In this document: piece after piece, positions 41,213 to 49,668 of the stretch
Position numbering within the stretch: position 1 is the stretch's first letter
How the letters are laid out: each line of letters starts with the position of its first letter
Assembly: GCA_965242595.1 (NCBI GenBank)
Contig: OZ251464.1
Location: forward strand, 1,364,001-1,428,000
Source: SP197 sp965242595
Lineage (GTDB): Bacteria > Pseudomonadota > Alphaproteobacteria > SP197
DNA: 64,000 bases
Direction of reading: 5' to 3'
Translations under genes and position numbers: made by a program
Notes under the pieces: model-generated
Database searches by the model: none
What the model was told of the DNA's origin: nothing
The model's input: only the letters and a program-made list of their open reading frames with translations

Positions 41213-42373
41213 ATGACTCAGGCCGCGCGCGCCGTCCATGAAATCCAGGAAAGCCTGCCCGGGGAACGCGCGCTGCTGGCGGGTGGCGCGCCCATCGTGC
41301 TGGAATCGGGCGCCCGGCTGGGGCCGGTCACCGTTGCCTATCGCACCTGGGGCGCGCTGAACACAGCCCGCAGCAACGCCGTTCTGGTCTGCCATGCGCT
41401 GACCGGCGACCAATATGCCCTGGGCACGCATCCCGTCACCGGCAAGCCCGGCTGGTGGCAGCACATGGTTGGCCCCGGCAAGGCCATCGATACCGATCGC
41501 TTTTTCGTCATCTGCCCCAATTGTCTGGGCGGCTGCATGGGCAGCACCGGCCCGGCCGCCATCGATCCCGCCACCGGCGAGCTTTATGGCACCTCCTTTC
41601 CCATGATCACCGTCGGCGACATGGTGGATGTGCAGGCGCGGCTGCTGGACGAGCTGGGCATCGAACAGGCCATGTGCGTGGTGGGTGGCTCCATGGGCGG
41701 CATGCAGGTGCTGGAATGGGCGGCCCGCTATGGCGAACGGGTGGCCAGCGCGGTGCCGATCGCCGCCGCCGCCCGCCATTCGGCCCAGAACATCGCCTTT
41801 CACGAGGTTGGGCGCCAGGCGATCATGACCGATCCCGACTGGTGCGACGGCCTCTATTACCGCCACGGCAAACGCCCGGAGGCGGGGCTTTCGGTGGCGC
41901 GGATGGCCGCCCATATCACCTATCTTTCCGAACCGGCGCTGTGGCGCAAATTCGGGCGCGCCCTGCAGGATCGCTATGCCAAATCCTACGGCTTCGGGGC
42001 CGACTTCCAGGTGGAAAGCTATCTGCGCCACCAGGGGGCCAGCTTTGTCGAACGCTTCGATGCCAACGCCTATCTCTACATCACCCGGGCCATGGACTAT
42101 TTCGACCTGGAGGCGGAGTTCGAAGGCGACCTGGCCCGGGCCTGGCAGGGCACGAAAACCCGCTTTCTGCTGGTCAGCTTCACCAGCGACTGGCTGTTTC
42201 CCACCTCGGAGAGCAAGGAGGTGGTGCGCGCGCTGAACCGGGCCTGTGCCAATGTCAGTTTCGTAGAGATCGAAAGCGATCGCGGCCACGATGCCTTTCT
42301 GCTGGACGAGCCGGACCTGTTCGCCACCGTCGGCGGCTTTCTGGCCAGCGTCGCCCGCGAGCGCGGGGCCTGA
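41213..42373 (+). CDS. metX: Homoserine O-acetyltransferase
   Basis: A 386-residue alpha/beta-hydrolase-fold acyltransferase that activates homoserine for methionine synthesis. VCHALTGDQYA, NCLGGCMGSTGP and the nucleophile elbow GGSMGGMQ (S160) are typical, with Asp and His of the triad late in the chain (SDWLFPTSES, RGHDAFLLD). Family members transfer acetyl or succinyl; these cannot be told apart here. It is followed by metW after 30 bases, the usual alphaproteobacterial pairing in which MetW supports MetX. ATG 41213 was preferred to earlier starts because it gives the family's N-terminus. Confidence 0.95.
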   Translation: MTQAARAVHEIQESLPGERALLAGGAPIVLESGARLGPVTVAYRTWGALNTARSNAVLVCHALTGDQYALGTHPVTGKPGWWQHMVGPGKAIDTDRFFVICPNCLGGCMGSTGPAAIDPATGELYGTSFPMITVGDMVDVQARLLDELGIEQAMCVVGGSMGGMQVLEWAARYGERVASAVPIAAAARHSAQNIAFHEVGRQAIMTDPDWCDGLYYRHGKRPEAGLSVARMAAHITYLSEPALWRKFGRALQDRYAKSYGFGADFQVESYLRHQGASFVERFDANAYLYITRAMDYFDLEAEFEGDLARAWQGTKTRFLLVSFTSDWLFPTSESKEVVRALNRACANVSFVEIESDRGHDAFLLDEPDLFATVGGFLASVARERGA

Positions 42374-42403
42374 GACGATGGGTGAGATTATGGGCATGGG
42401 ACC

Positions 42404-43087
42404 ATGAGCCTGCTTTCCGGCGTTCAGGACCGTTTCAATCTGGGCGACAACGCCTTCGGCCTGCGCCCCGATCTGGCGCTGGTGGCCAGCACCATCGCGC
42501 CGGAAACCCGCCTGCTGGATGTGGGCTGCGGCGACGGCGTGCTGCTGGAATATCTGGTGAAGCAACGCCGCTGCGACGGGCGCGGCATGGAGATCTCCCA
42601 GGCCGGCGTCAATGCCTGCGTGGCGCGCGGCCTGCCGGTGGTGCAAGGCGATGCCGACCGCCATCTGCTGGATTATCCCGACGACAGCTTCGATTACGCC
42701 ATCCTCAGCCACACCTTCCAGGCGGTGCACCGCCCGCGCGAAGTGCTGCGCCAGCTGCTGCGCATCGCCGATGTGGCGATCGTTTCGATCCTGAATTACG
42801 GCCAATGGCGGGCGCGGCTTTCGATGGTGGTGCGGGGCCGCATGCCCCATACCCGCACCATCGCCCAGCCCTGGTTCGAAACCGCCAACATTCGCCCCTG
42901 CACGGTGCGCGATTTCCTGGATCTGGTGCGCATAGAAGGCGCCCGTTGCGCCCGCGCCTGGGGCATCGCCAAGGAGCGCGAGGTGACGGCGATCAAGCCC
43001 GGCTTCGAAGGCCAGGCCAATCTGTTCGCCGACCAGGCCGTGTTCGAGCTGCTGCGCCCACCCCAGCCGAAGCGCCGCCGCCGCTGA
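42404..43087 (+). CDS. metW: Methionine biosynthesis protein MetW
   Basis: A 227-residue SAM-methyltransferase-fold protein: LLDVGCGDGVLLEYL (residues 37-51), GMEISQAGVNACVARGLPVVQGDADRHL, and NYGQWRARLSMVVRGRMPHT, all standard for MetW. MetW is needed for full activity of MetX in several bacteria. The basic C-terminal end (PKRRRR) is short. Its tail is 22 bases from the convergent methyltransferase gene. Confidence 0.93.
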   Translation: MSLLSGVQDRFNLGDNAFGLRPDLALVASTIAPETRLLDVGCGDGVLLEYLVKQRRCDGRGMEISQAGVNACVARGLPVVQGDADRHLLDYPDDSFDYAILSHTFQAVHRPREVLRQLLRIADVAIVSILNYGQWRARLSMVVRGRMPHTRTIAQPWFETANIRPCTVRDFLDLVRIEGARCARAWGIAKEREVTAIKPGFEGQANLFADQAVFELLRPPQPKRRRR

Positions 43088-43109
43088 CAGCCCCCCGCGC
43101 AGGCGGCCT

Positions 43110-43856
43110 TCACGGGGCGCCGCCTCCGCTGCGCGGGAAACGCTGGGCCGTGGCCGGCAGCGGCAGCGAGCGGCGGCGGGCGGTGGCGGGAATGGCGCCA
43201 TGGAGACGCTTGGCGGCCTCCACCAGCACCACGCCCGGCGGCGGCAGGCCCCAGCGGCGCCCGATCCGCTCCCACGCCGGGGCCGACCACAGCGACAGCC
43301 CCCGCTGGCTGGGCGGCACATAAAGCGCATAATCGCGTGCCAGCGGCGTGAACAGGCTTTCGCGCAGGGCGCGGTCGATCTGGCCCTCGCTGAACGGATA
43401 GCCGTGGCCGAAAGGGGTGTGGTCGGCCCTGGCCCACAGCCCGCGACGGTTGGCGACCGCCACCAGCAGCCGGCCGCCCCCGGCCAGCACCCGCCACGCC
43501 TCGCGCATGGTGGCGGTGCGCGCCTCGCCGTGCTCCAGGGCGTGCACCATCAGCAGGCGGTCGATGGCACCGTCGGCCAGCGGCAGGGCGAACTCGTCCA
43601 CCAGGCAGGCGCCCACCGGGCAGGCGGCGCCATCTTCGAAGCGAATCGCCCCCTGGGCGGCCGGCGCGAAGGCCAGCACCCGCTCTGCCTCGCCCTGGAA
43701 GACGCGCAGATAGGGCGTGGCATGGCCCAGCCCGGCCAGCCGCAGGCCGGCCACATCTGGCCACAGCGCCCGGATGCGCGCCAGCATCAGCCGCCGCGCC
43801 ACCTGGCCCAGCCGGCTGCGGTAAAAACGGTTGAGGTCGGCAACATCCCAATACAT
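43110..43856 (-). CDS. Class I SAM-dependent methyltransferase
   Basis: A 248-residue protein starting MYWDVADLNRFYRSRLGQVARR. The glycine-rich SAM loop is degenerate (AGLGHATPYLRVF), the central VDEFALPLADGAIDRLLMVHALEH matches methyltransferase motif post-I/II, and WRVLAGGGRLLVAVANRRGLWAR follows. This type is common in alphaproteobacteria beside metabolic genes, and its substrate is unknown. The start lies 51 bases from the divergent GST gene. The very long minus-strand frame that extends upstream is antisense to the GST, ferredoxin and solute-binding genes and not coding. Confidence 0.8.
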   Translation of the reverse strand: MYWDVADLNRFYRSRLGQVARRLMLARIRALWPDVAGLRLAGLGHATPYLRVFQGEAERVLAFAPAAQGAIRFEDGAACPVGACLVDEFALPLADGAIDRLLMVHALEHGEARTATMREAWRVLAGGGRLLVAVANRRGLWARADHTPFGHGYPFSEGQIDRALRESLFTPLARDYALYVPPSQRGLSLWSAPAWERIGRRWGLPPPGVVLVEAAKRLHGAIPATARRRSLPLPATAQRFPRSGGGAP

Positions 43857-43907
43857 CGTTTCACATCGCCTTCGCCCCGCTGCCGACGGCCGGAGAACGC
43901 TGCCGCC

Positions 43908-44513
43908 ATGAGGCTTCATTACAGCCCCACATCGCCCTTCGTGCGCAAGGTGCTGGTCTGCGCCCATGAGCGAGGGCTGGCCGGCGAGGTCGAGCTCGCC
44001 CCGCCGGCGACGCTTGCAGACGGCAGCCTGGCCCGCGACAACCCGCTGGAAAAGGTGCCGACCCTGGTGACGGCCAGGGGGCAGGCGCTCTACGACAGCC
44101 TGGTGATCGCCTGCTATCTGGACGGCCTGGGCAGCGGGCCGCGCCTGCTTCCGCCGGCCGATCCCGCCCGCCTGGCGGTGCTGCGCTGCCACGCGCTTGC
44201 CAACGGCATGATGGATGCCGCCGTCGCCTGGGTGATGGAGACGCGCCGGCCCGAAGGCAAGGTCTGGCAGGACGCGCTGGACCGCCAGGGGGGCAAGATC
44301 GAACGCGGCCTGGACGCGCTGGAAGGCGAGGCGGCCGCCTTCGCCGGGCGGGTGGATCTCGCCACCGTTTCGGCAGGCTGCCTGCTGGGCTATGTCGATT
44401 TCCGCATGGCCGGCCTGGCCTGGCGCCGCCATCGCCCGGTGCTGGCGGAATGGTTCGCCGCCTTCTCCCAGCGCCCCTCCATGGCTGGTACCGAACCGCA
44501 AGCCCCGCCGTGA
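43908..44513 (+). CDS. Glutathione S-transferase family protein
   Basis: A 201-residue GST. The thioredoxin-like N-domain begins MRLHYSPTSPFVRKVLVCAHERGL, with Ser in the SPTSPF turn as the likely thiol-activating residue, and the cis-Pro is in KVPTLV followed by the glutathione-binding ALYDSLVI. The C-terminal helical domain is normal. Its stop overlaps the GTG start of the ferredoxin-like gene (GTGA), so the two proteins are made together. Confidence 0.88.
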   Translation: MRLHYSPTSPFVRKVLVCAHERGLAGEVELAPPATLADGSLARDNPLEKVPTLVTARGQALYDSLVIACYLDGLGSGPRLLPPADPARLAVLRCHALANGMMDAAVAWVMETRRPEGKVWQDALDRQGGKIERGLDALEGEAAAFAGRVDLATVSAGCLLGYVDFRMAGLAWRRHRPVLAEWFAAFSQRPSMAGTEPQAPP

Positions 44514-45190
44514 GCCGCCCGTGCTATGGCGCCATAGCGCGGGCGCTGGCGGGCCACGGCATGATCGCGCGCGGCGCCTTCCGCCCGGCCACCGGCGAGG
44601 GCCTGCCCGCCGGCACCGCCATGGCGCTGATGGTGGGCAATGCCGGGCCGGACATGTGGCGCTTTTTCCAGGCCGGGCGCCGCGACGAGGCGGACGCCAT
44701 GAACCGCTGGACCAGGCGCGTGCTGGACGCGGTGGCGGCCGCCATCGGCGCCAGCGCCCATTATCCCTTCGACGGGCCGCCCTGGCTTCCCTTCCAGCGT
44801 TGGGCCGGGCGGGCGGAGGCGGTGTTTCCCTCGCCCGTCGGCATGTCGATCCATCCGCGGCACGGCCTCTGGCATGCCTGGCGCGGCGTGCTGGCCTTCG
44901 CCGACGACATCGCGGATCTGCCGCCCTGCAGCGCCACCGCCAGCCCCTGCGAAAGCTGTGCCACAAGGCCCTGTCTTGACGCCTGCCCGGCCGGCGCCTT
45001 TTCCGCCGGCAGCTACGATGTTCCCGCCTGCAGCGGCCATCTGCGCCAGCCCGCCGGCACGGATTGCATGGCCCTGGGCTGCCGCGCGCGGCGCGCCTGC
45101 CCGGTGGGCCGCGATGCCACCTATCTGCCCGCCCAGGCCGCCTTTCACATGGCGGCGTTCCTGGCCGCCCGTGGCGGGGCAGAGGGGTAG
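44510..45190 (+). CDS. Ferredoxin-like protein with a 4Fe-4S-type cysteine cluster
   Basis: A 226-residue cytoplasmic protein. The C-terminal half has a dense cysteine set, CESCATRPCLDACP, then ACSGHL and DCMALGCRARRACPVG, that could hold one or two 4Fe-4S clusters. The first 130 residues have no known domain but contain WLPFQRWAGRAEAVFPSPVG and HPRHGLWHAWRGVL. It resembles a recurrent alphaproteobacterial family annotated only as ferredoxin-like. Start GTG 44510 is chosen for its overlap with the GST stop; an upstream ATG at 44450 lies within the GST gene. Confidence 0.75.
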   Translation: MSRPCYGAIARALAGHGMIARGAFRPATGEGLPAGTAMALMVGNAGPDMWRFFQAGRRDEADAMNRWTRRVLDAVAAAIGASAHYPFDGPPWLPFQRWAGRAEAVFPSPVGMSIHPRHGLWHAWRGVLAFADDIADLPPCSATASPCESCATRPCLDACPAGAFSAGSYDVPACSGHLRQPAGTDCMALGCRARRACPVGRDATYLPAQAAFHMAAFLAARGGAEG

Positions 45191-45211
45191 GGCGGGCGCT
45201 TTTCCGCGGGT

Positions 45212-45240
45212 TTGACTCTGGCGGGGGGACGAGTCTAGCG
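45212..45240 (+). promoter_or_regulatory. Possible promoter of the solute-binding protein gene
   Basis: TTGACT (45212-45217) and CTAGCG or TCTAGC after 16-17 bases lie about 40 bases before the ATG at 45279. The ferredoxin gene ends only 22 bases upstream of the -35 box, so the solute-binding gene probably has its own transcript. Confidence 0.35.
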
Positions 45241-45278
45241 TTTCCCCGTTGCCCGACGACAACCACGGGGAGGAACCG

Positions 45279-46445
45279 ATGGGCGCGATCATGAATGCAG
45301 ACGAACTCCGGGATCGCCTGGCCAAGGGCGCCATCTCGCGGCGCCAGGCGGCGGCCGTGATGGCCTCGGCGGGGGTTGGCATGGCCACCATGACCTTCGG
45401 CCCGCCCCGGGCGCGGGCGCAGGACGATCTGCCGGTGGACGACCAGCTGCTGGCCTTCGAGTGGTCCGGCTACGAGCTGCCCCAATTCTTCGGGGCCTAT
45501 ATCGACAAATACGGAACCCAGCCCTCCTACACCTTCTTCGGCGAAGAGGAAGAGGCGCTGCAGAAGATCCGGGCCGGCTTTTCGCCCGACATCTCCCATC
45601 CCTGCACCTACAGCACCCGCCGCTGGCGCGATGCCGGCATCCTGAAGCCGATCGACACCTCGCGCCTGTCGAACTATGGCGACATCTTCGCCAGCCTGAA
45701 AACCTTGCCCGGCAGCCAGGACGAAAGCGGCCAGGACTGGTTCGTGCCGGCCGATTGGGGCAATTCGTCCGTCCTGTTCCGGCCCGATCTGGCGCCGGAA
45801 TATGTCGATATGGAGGGCGAGAAGAACGAATCCTGGATGATCCTGTTCGACGAGAAATACGCCGGACGCCTGGGCATCTTCGATTCGGTCGATGGCGTGA
45901 TGGCGGTGGTGGGTTCCGTGATCGGGGCCGAAAACGTCTTCGACATGACCGACGAAGAGCTGGAACGGGCCACCGAAATGATGCGCAAGCAGCGCGAGGT
46001 GCTGCGCTTCTACTGGACCGATGCCACCATGGTGGAACAGGGCCTGGCCTCGGGCGAGCTGGTCGCCTCCTATGCCTGGAACAGCGCCGTGCGCGAGTTG
46101 AAGGACCAGGGCGTGAACGTCACCTACATGAACCCGAAGGAAGGCATCTGGACCTGGGTGTGCGGCTTCGTGCTGCTGGCCAACGGGCCGGGTGACGAAG
46201 ACAAGGCCTACGACTACATCGACGCCTGGATCGCTCCCGAATCCGGCCAGTCCCTGATCGAGGAATATGGCTACGGCCATTCCAATACCAAGGCGTTCGA
46301 TCTGGTCTCGGCCGATGCGTTGCAGGAAAGGGGGCTCTCCGATCCCGAAACGATGATGGCCTCCAGCCGCTTCTTCGGCGAGATCGCCCCCGATGTGCGC
46401 GAGAAATACGTGGCGCTGTTCGAGGAGATCAAGGCGGGCTTCTGA
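45279..46445 (+). CDS. Tat-exported ABC solute-binding protein, spermidine/putrescine type
   Basis: A 388-residue periplasmic binding protein. Residues 1-50 carry a twin-arginine signal (ISRRQAAAVMASAGVGMATM, cleavage after ARAQ). The mature protein follows the PotD/PotF fold: LLAFEWSGYELPQFFGAYIDKYG, YTFFGEEEEALQKIRAGFSPDISHP, and VPADWGNSSVLFRPD. No permease or ATPase gene is nearby, so it either serves a transporter elsewhere or is an orphan receptor. Start ATG 45279 has a strong GGGGAGG; an earlier ATG at 45249 lacks one. A perfect palindrome follows the gene, so it is a single-gene unit. Confidence 0.87.
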   Translation: MGAIMNADELRDRLAKGAISRRQAAAVMASAGVGMATMTFGPPRARAQDDLPVDDQLLAFEWSGYELPQFFGAYIDKYGTQPSYTFFGEEEEALQKIRAGFSPDISHPCTYSTRRWRDAGILKPIDTSRLSNYGDIFASLKTLPGSQDESGQDWFVPADWGNSSVLFRPDLAPEYVDMEGEKNESWMILFDEKYAGRLGIFDSVDGVMAVVGSVIGAENVFDMTDEELERATEMMRKQREVLRFYWTDATMVEQGLASGELVASYAWNSAVRELKDQGVNVTYMNPKEGIWTWVCGFVLLANGPGDEDKAYDYIDAWIAPESGQSLIEEYGYGHSNTKAFDLVSADALQERGLSDPETMMASSRFFGEIAPDVREKYVALFEEIKAGF

Positions 46446-46461
46446 TCGCCGGCCGTATCGA

Positions 46462-46489
46462 CCGGCCCCCGGCGGCCGCCGGGGGCCGG
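46462..46489 (+). terminator. 28-base perfect palindrome after the binding-protein gene
   Basis: CCGGCCCCCGGCGG followed at once by its exact reverse complement forms a 14-base-pair stem (minus a few loop bases), beginning 17 bases after the stop. There is no T run, so it is either a Rho-independent terminator of the GC-rich, tail-less kind or an mRNA 3'-end stabiliser for an abundant binding-protein transcript. Confidence 0.55.
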
Positions 46490-46525
46490 TGCCGGCCCGC
46501 CAGCACGATCGGCCAGTGACCGGCC

Positions 46526-48211
46526 ATGACCGATTGCCTCGCCATCGCGCTCGCCCAGCTGAATCCGACGGTGGGCGCCGTCCGCGCCAACGCCGACAAG
46601 GTGCTGGAGGCCCGCGCCCGGGCAGCGGCCCTGGGCGCCGATCTGGTCGTCACGCCAGAGCTGGCGATCGACGGCTACCCGCCGGAAGACTTGGTGCTGC
46701 GTCCCGCCTTCCGGCAGCGGGTGGCGTCCGAAGTGGCGCGGCTGGCGGCGGCGACGGGCGATGGCGGCCCCGCCATCCTGCTGGGCGCCAGCCATGCCGC
46801 CGAAGGCCGCCTCTACAACGCCCTCCATCTGCTGGAAGGCGGCCACGCACGCCATGTCCGCCTCAAGCACGATCTGCCCAATTACGGCGTCTTCGACGAA
46901 AAGCGCGTCTTCACGCCCGGGCCGCTGCCGGGGCCGCTGCCGTTCCGCGATCTGCGCCTGGGGGCGATGATCTGCGAAGACATGTGGACGGGCGAGGTGG
47001 CGGAATGCCACGCCGAGAACGGCGCCGCCATTCTGGTGGTCGCCAACGGCTCGCCCTGGGATGTGGCCAATGGCGAAGAACGGCTGAACCGGGCGGTCGC
47101 CCGGGTGGTGGAAACCGGCCTGCCGCTGGCCTATGTCAACCAGACCGGCGGCCAGGACGAGCTGGTGTTCGACGGCGCCTCCTTCGTGCTCGATTCCACC
47201 CGGCGCCTGCGCGCCCGCCTGCCGGCCTGGCGGGAACAGGTGGCGCTGACCCGCTGGCGGCCGTGCCAGGGCGGCTGGTCGTGCGATGAAGCGGCCATCG
47301 CGCCGGAGGAGGGCCGCTGGGAGGCGATCTATCGGGCGCTGACGACGGGGCTGGGCGATTATGTCGCCAAAAACGGCTTTCCAGGCGTGCTGATCGGCAT
47401 GTCGGGCGGCATCGATTCGGCGCTCACCGCCACCGTCGCCGCCGATGCCCTGGGGCCGGACAAGGTGCGCTGCGTCATGATGCCGTCGCGCTACACCTCG
47501 AGGCAAAGCCTGGACGATGCCGCCGCCTGCTGCCGCCTGCTGGGTGTCGGCCTCGATCGCGTGCCCATCGCCCCCGCCATCGCCGCCTGGCAGACGATGC
47601 TGGGCGGCCTTTTCGCCGGCACCGGCCCCGATGCGACCGAAGAGAACATCCAGGCCCGCGCCCGCGGCCTGACGCTGATGGCTCTTTCCAACAAATTCGG
47701 CCATCTGGTGCTTTCCACCGGCAACAAATCGGAGATGTCGGTGGGCTATGCCACCCTTTATGGCGATATGTGCGGCGGCTATTCGGTGCTGAAGGACATC
47801 TACAAAACCGATGTCTGGGCGCTGGCCGACTGGCGCAACCGCCACGGCGCCGCCCAAGGACTGAAGTGGCTGAAGTGGCTGAAGGGGCCGCAAGGCCGCG
47901 CCATCCCCCAGAGCATCGTCGAGCGCGCGCCGACGGCCGAGCTCAGGGAAGGCCAGGCGGACCAGGACAGCCTGCCGCCCTATGCCGTGCTGGACGACAT
48001 CCTGGCCGGCCTCGTCGAGGGCGAGGAGACCTTCGATCGAATCGCGGCCCGCGGCCACGATCCGGCCCTGGTCCGGCGCGTCTGGGATCTGCTGCTGGCG
48101 GCCGAATACAAACGCCGCCAGGCGCCGCCCGGCGTCAAGATCGGCCCCCGGGCCTTCGGGCGCGACCGCCGCTATCCCATCACCAACCGCTTCCGCAGCC
48201 AGAGCGCATGA
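46526..48211 (+). CDS. nadE: Glutamine-dependent NAD+ synthetase
   Basis: A 561-residue two-domain enzyme that amidates deamido-NAD. The N-terminal nitrilase-like glutaminase has its Glu in VVTPELAIDGYPPEDL, Lys in RLKHDLPN and Cys in AMICEDMW. The synthetase domain has the PP-loop GMSGGIDSAL near residue 292, then STGNKSEMSVGYATLYGD. Near residue 450 a doubled KWLKWLKGPQG element marks a small in-frame repeat. It is followed seven bases later by gltX. Confidence 0.96.
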   Translation: MTDCLAIALAQLNPTVGAVRANADKVLEARARAAALGADLVVTPELAIDGYPPEDLVLRPAFRQRVASEVARLAAATGDGGPAILLGASHAAEGRLYNALHLLEGGHARHVRLKHDLPNYGVFDEKRVFTPGPLPGPLPFRDLRLGAMICEDMWTGEVAECHAENGAAILVVANGSPWDVANGEERLNRAVARVVETGLPLAYVNQTGGQDELVFDGASFVLDSTRRLRARLPAWREQVALTRWRPCQGGWSCDEAAIAPEEGRWEAIYRALTTGLGDYVAKNGFPGVLIGMSGGIDSALTATVAADALGPDKVRCVMMPSRYTSRQSLDDAAACCRLLGVGLDRVPIAPAIAAWQTMLGGLFAGTGPDATEENIQARARGLTLMALSNKFGHLVLSTGNKSEMSVGYATLYGDMCGGYSVLKDIYKTDVWALADWRNRHGAAQGLKWLKWLKGPQGRAIPQSIVERAPTAELREGQADQDSLPPYAVLDDILAGLVEGEETFDRIAARGHDPALVRRVWDLLLAAEYKRRQAPPGVKIGPRAFGRDRRYPITNRFRSQSA

Positions 48212-48218
48212 CAGGGCG

Positions 48219-49559
48219 ATGAGCCGGCCCGCGCTCACCCGCTTCGCGCCCAGCCCCACAGGCCGCCTCCATGCCGGCAATCTCAGAACGGCGCTGCTCA
48301 ACTGGCTGCTGGCCCGCCAGACCGGGGGCAGCTTCGCCCTGCGCCTGGACGATACCGATACCGAACGCTCCAGCCCGGCCTTCGCCGCCGCCATCCGCGA
48401 CGATCTGGCCTGGCTGGGCCTGGCCTGGGAGAGGGAGGAGCGCCAGTCCGAACGCGCCGCCTGCCACGAAGCCGCGCGGGCGCAACTGGCCGCCGGCGCC
48501 CGCCTCTATCCCTGCTACGAAACCCCTGCCCAGCTTGCCCACCGCCGCCGCCAGCGCCGCGCCGCCGGCCTGGCGCCGATCTACGACCGCGCCGCCCTGA
48601 AGCTCGAACGCGCCTCCCGGGCGGCGCTGGAGGCGGAAGGCCGCCGCCCCCATTGGCGCTTCCGGCTGCCGGACGAGGCCGTCGTCTTCGAAGACTTGGT
48701 GCGCGGGCGGGTGGAGATCGCCGCCGGCCATCTCAGCGATCCGGTGCTGGTGCGCGAAGACGGGCGGGCCACCTACACGCTGGCCTCGGTGGCCGACGAC
48801 CTCGACATGGGCATCACCCATGTGGTGCGGGGCGAAGACCATGTCGCCAACACCGCCGTCCAGATCGCGCTGATCCGCGCCCTGGGCGGCCCGCTGCCGG
48901 CCTATGCCCACCACCCGCTGCTGCTGGCGGGCGATGGCAGCCCCCTTTCCAAACGCCTGGGCCAGGCCGGCATCGCCGCCTTGCGCGGGGCCGGCATCGC
49001 GCCGCTGGCCCTGGTCAGCTGGCTGGTGGCGCTGGGCACCTCGCGCCCGCCCGCGCCCCTTTACAGCCTGGCGGAGGCGGGCTTTGCCTTCGCGGACATC
49101 TCGCGCAACCCGCCCCGCTTCGATCCCGCCGCCCTGGCACGCTTCCACAGCCGCTGGCTGCGCGGCGCGCCCTTCGCCGCCGTCGCCGCCGCGCTCCCCG
49201 GCCTGGACCGGGCGTTCTGGCCGCTGGTGCGCGGCAATGTCGAACGCGCCGACGAGGCGCTGACATGGTGGCGCATCTGCCGCCAGCCGCTGGCCCCGCC
49301 GCCGCTGCCACCCGAACATGCCGACTTCGCCGCCCTGGCCGCCCGCCTGCTGCCCGCCGAACCCTGGGACGGTTCCAGCTGGCGGGCCTGGACAGACGCG
49401 CTGGGCCAGGCCACGGGGCGGCGCGGGAAGGCGCTGTTCATGCCGCTGCGCCAGGCGCTGACCGGGCGCGCCAGCGGGCCGGAGATGGCCGCCCTGCTGC
49501 CGTGGATCGGCCGCTGCCGCGCCCGCGCCCGCCTGGAAGGCGCCCAGGCGCTGCCCTAG
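48219..49559 (+). CDS. gltX: Glutamate--tRNA ligase
   Basis: A 446-residue class I synthetase. The HIGH-type signature is PSPTGRLHAGNLRT, the catalytic core includes RLDDTDTERS and RGEDHVANT, and the KMSKS-like loop is SPLSKRLGQ. The C-terminal helical anticodon domain is present, so it is a full-length GluRS and not the short queuosine enzyme GluQRS. Alphaproteobacteria often have two GltX proteins; this one, with its weak KMSKS loop, may be the second. ATG 48219 overlaps no other frame and lies eight bases after nadE. Confidence 0.9.
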   Translation: MSRPALTRFAPSPTGRLHAGNLRTALLNWLLARQTGGSFALRLDDTDTERSSPAFAAAIRDDLAWLGLAWEREERQSERAACHEAARAQLAAGARLYPCYETPAQLAHRRRQRRAAGLAPIYDRAALKLERASRAALEAEGRRPHWRFRLPDEAVVFEDLVRGRVEIAAGHLSDPVLVREDGRATYTLASVADDLDMGITHVVRGEDHVANTAVQIALIRALGGPLPAYAHHPLLLAGDGSPLSKRLGQAGIAALRGAGIAPLALVSWLVALGTSRPPAPLYSLAEAGFAFADISRNPPRFDPAALARFHSRWLRGAPFAAVAAALPGLDRAFWPLVRGNVERADEALTWWRICRQPLAPPPLPPEHADFAALAARLLPAEPWDGSSWRAWTDALGQATGRRGKALFMPLRQALTGRASGPEMAALLPWIGRCRARARLEGAQALP

Positions 49560-49668
49560 GGGCAGGTTTGCCTCGCCGCGGCCTGGAGGCTATAGCCCCC
49601 GCCAGGTGCCAGACCACGACCGGACCATGGGACCATGATCGGGGCGCCGTCCGGGCGGCGCGGGAAAG

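Noticed and set aside
43110..46280. A 1056-codon open frame on the minus strand
   Set aside because: Only its last 248 codons form a methyltransferase; the rest is antisense to GST, ferredoxin-like and solute-binding genes, an effect of high GC with few stops.
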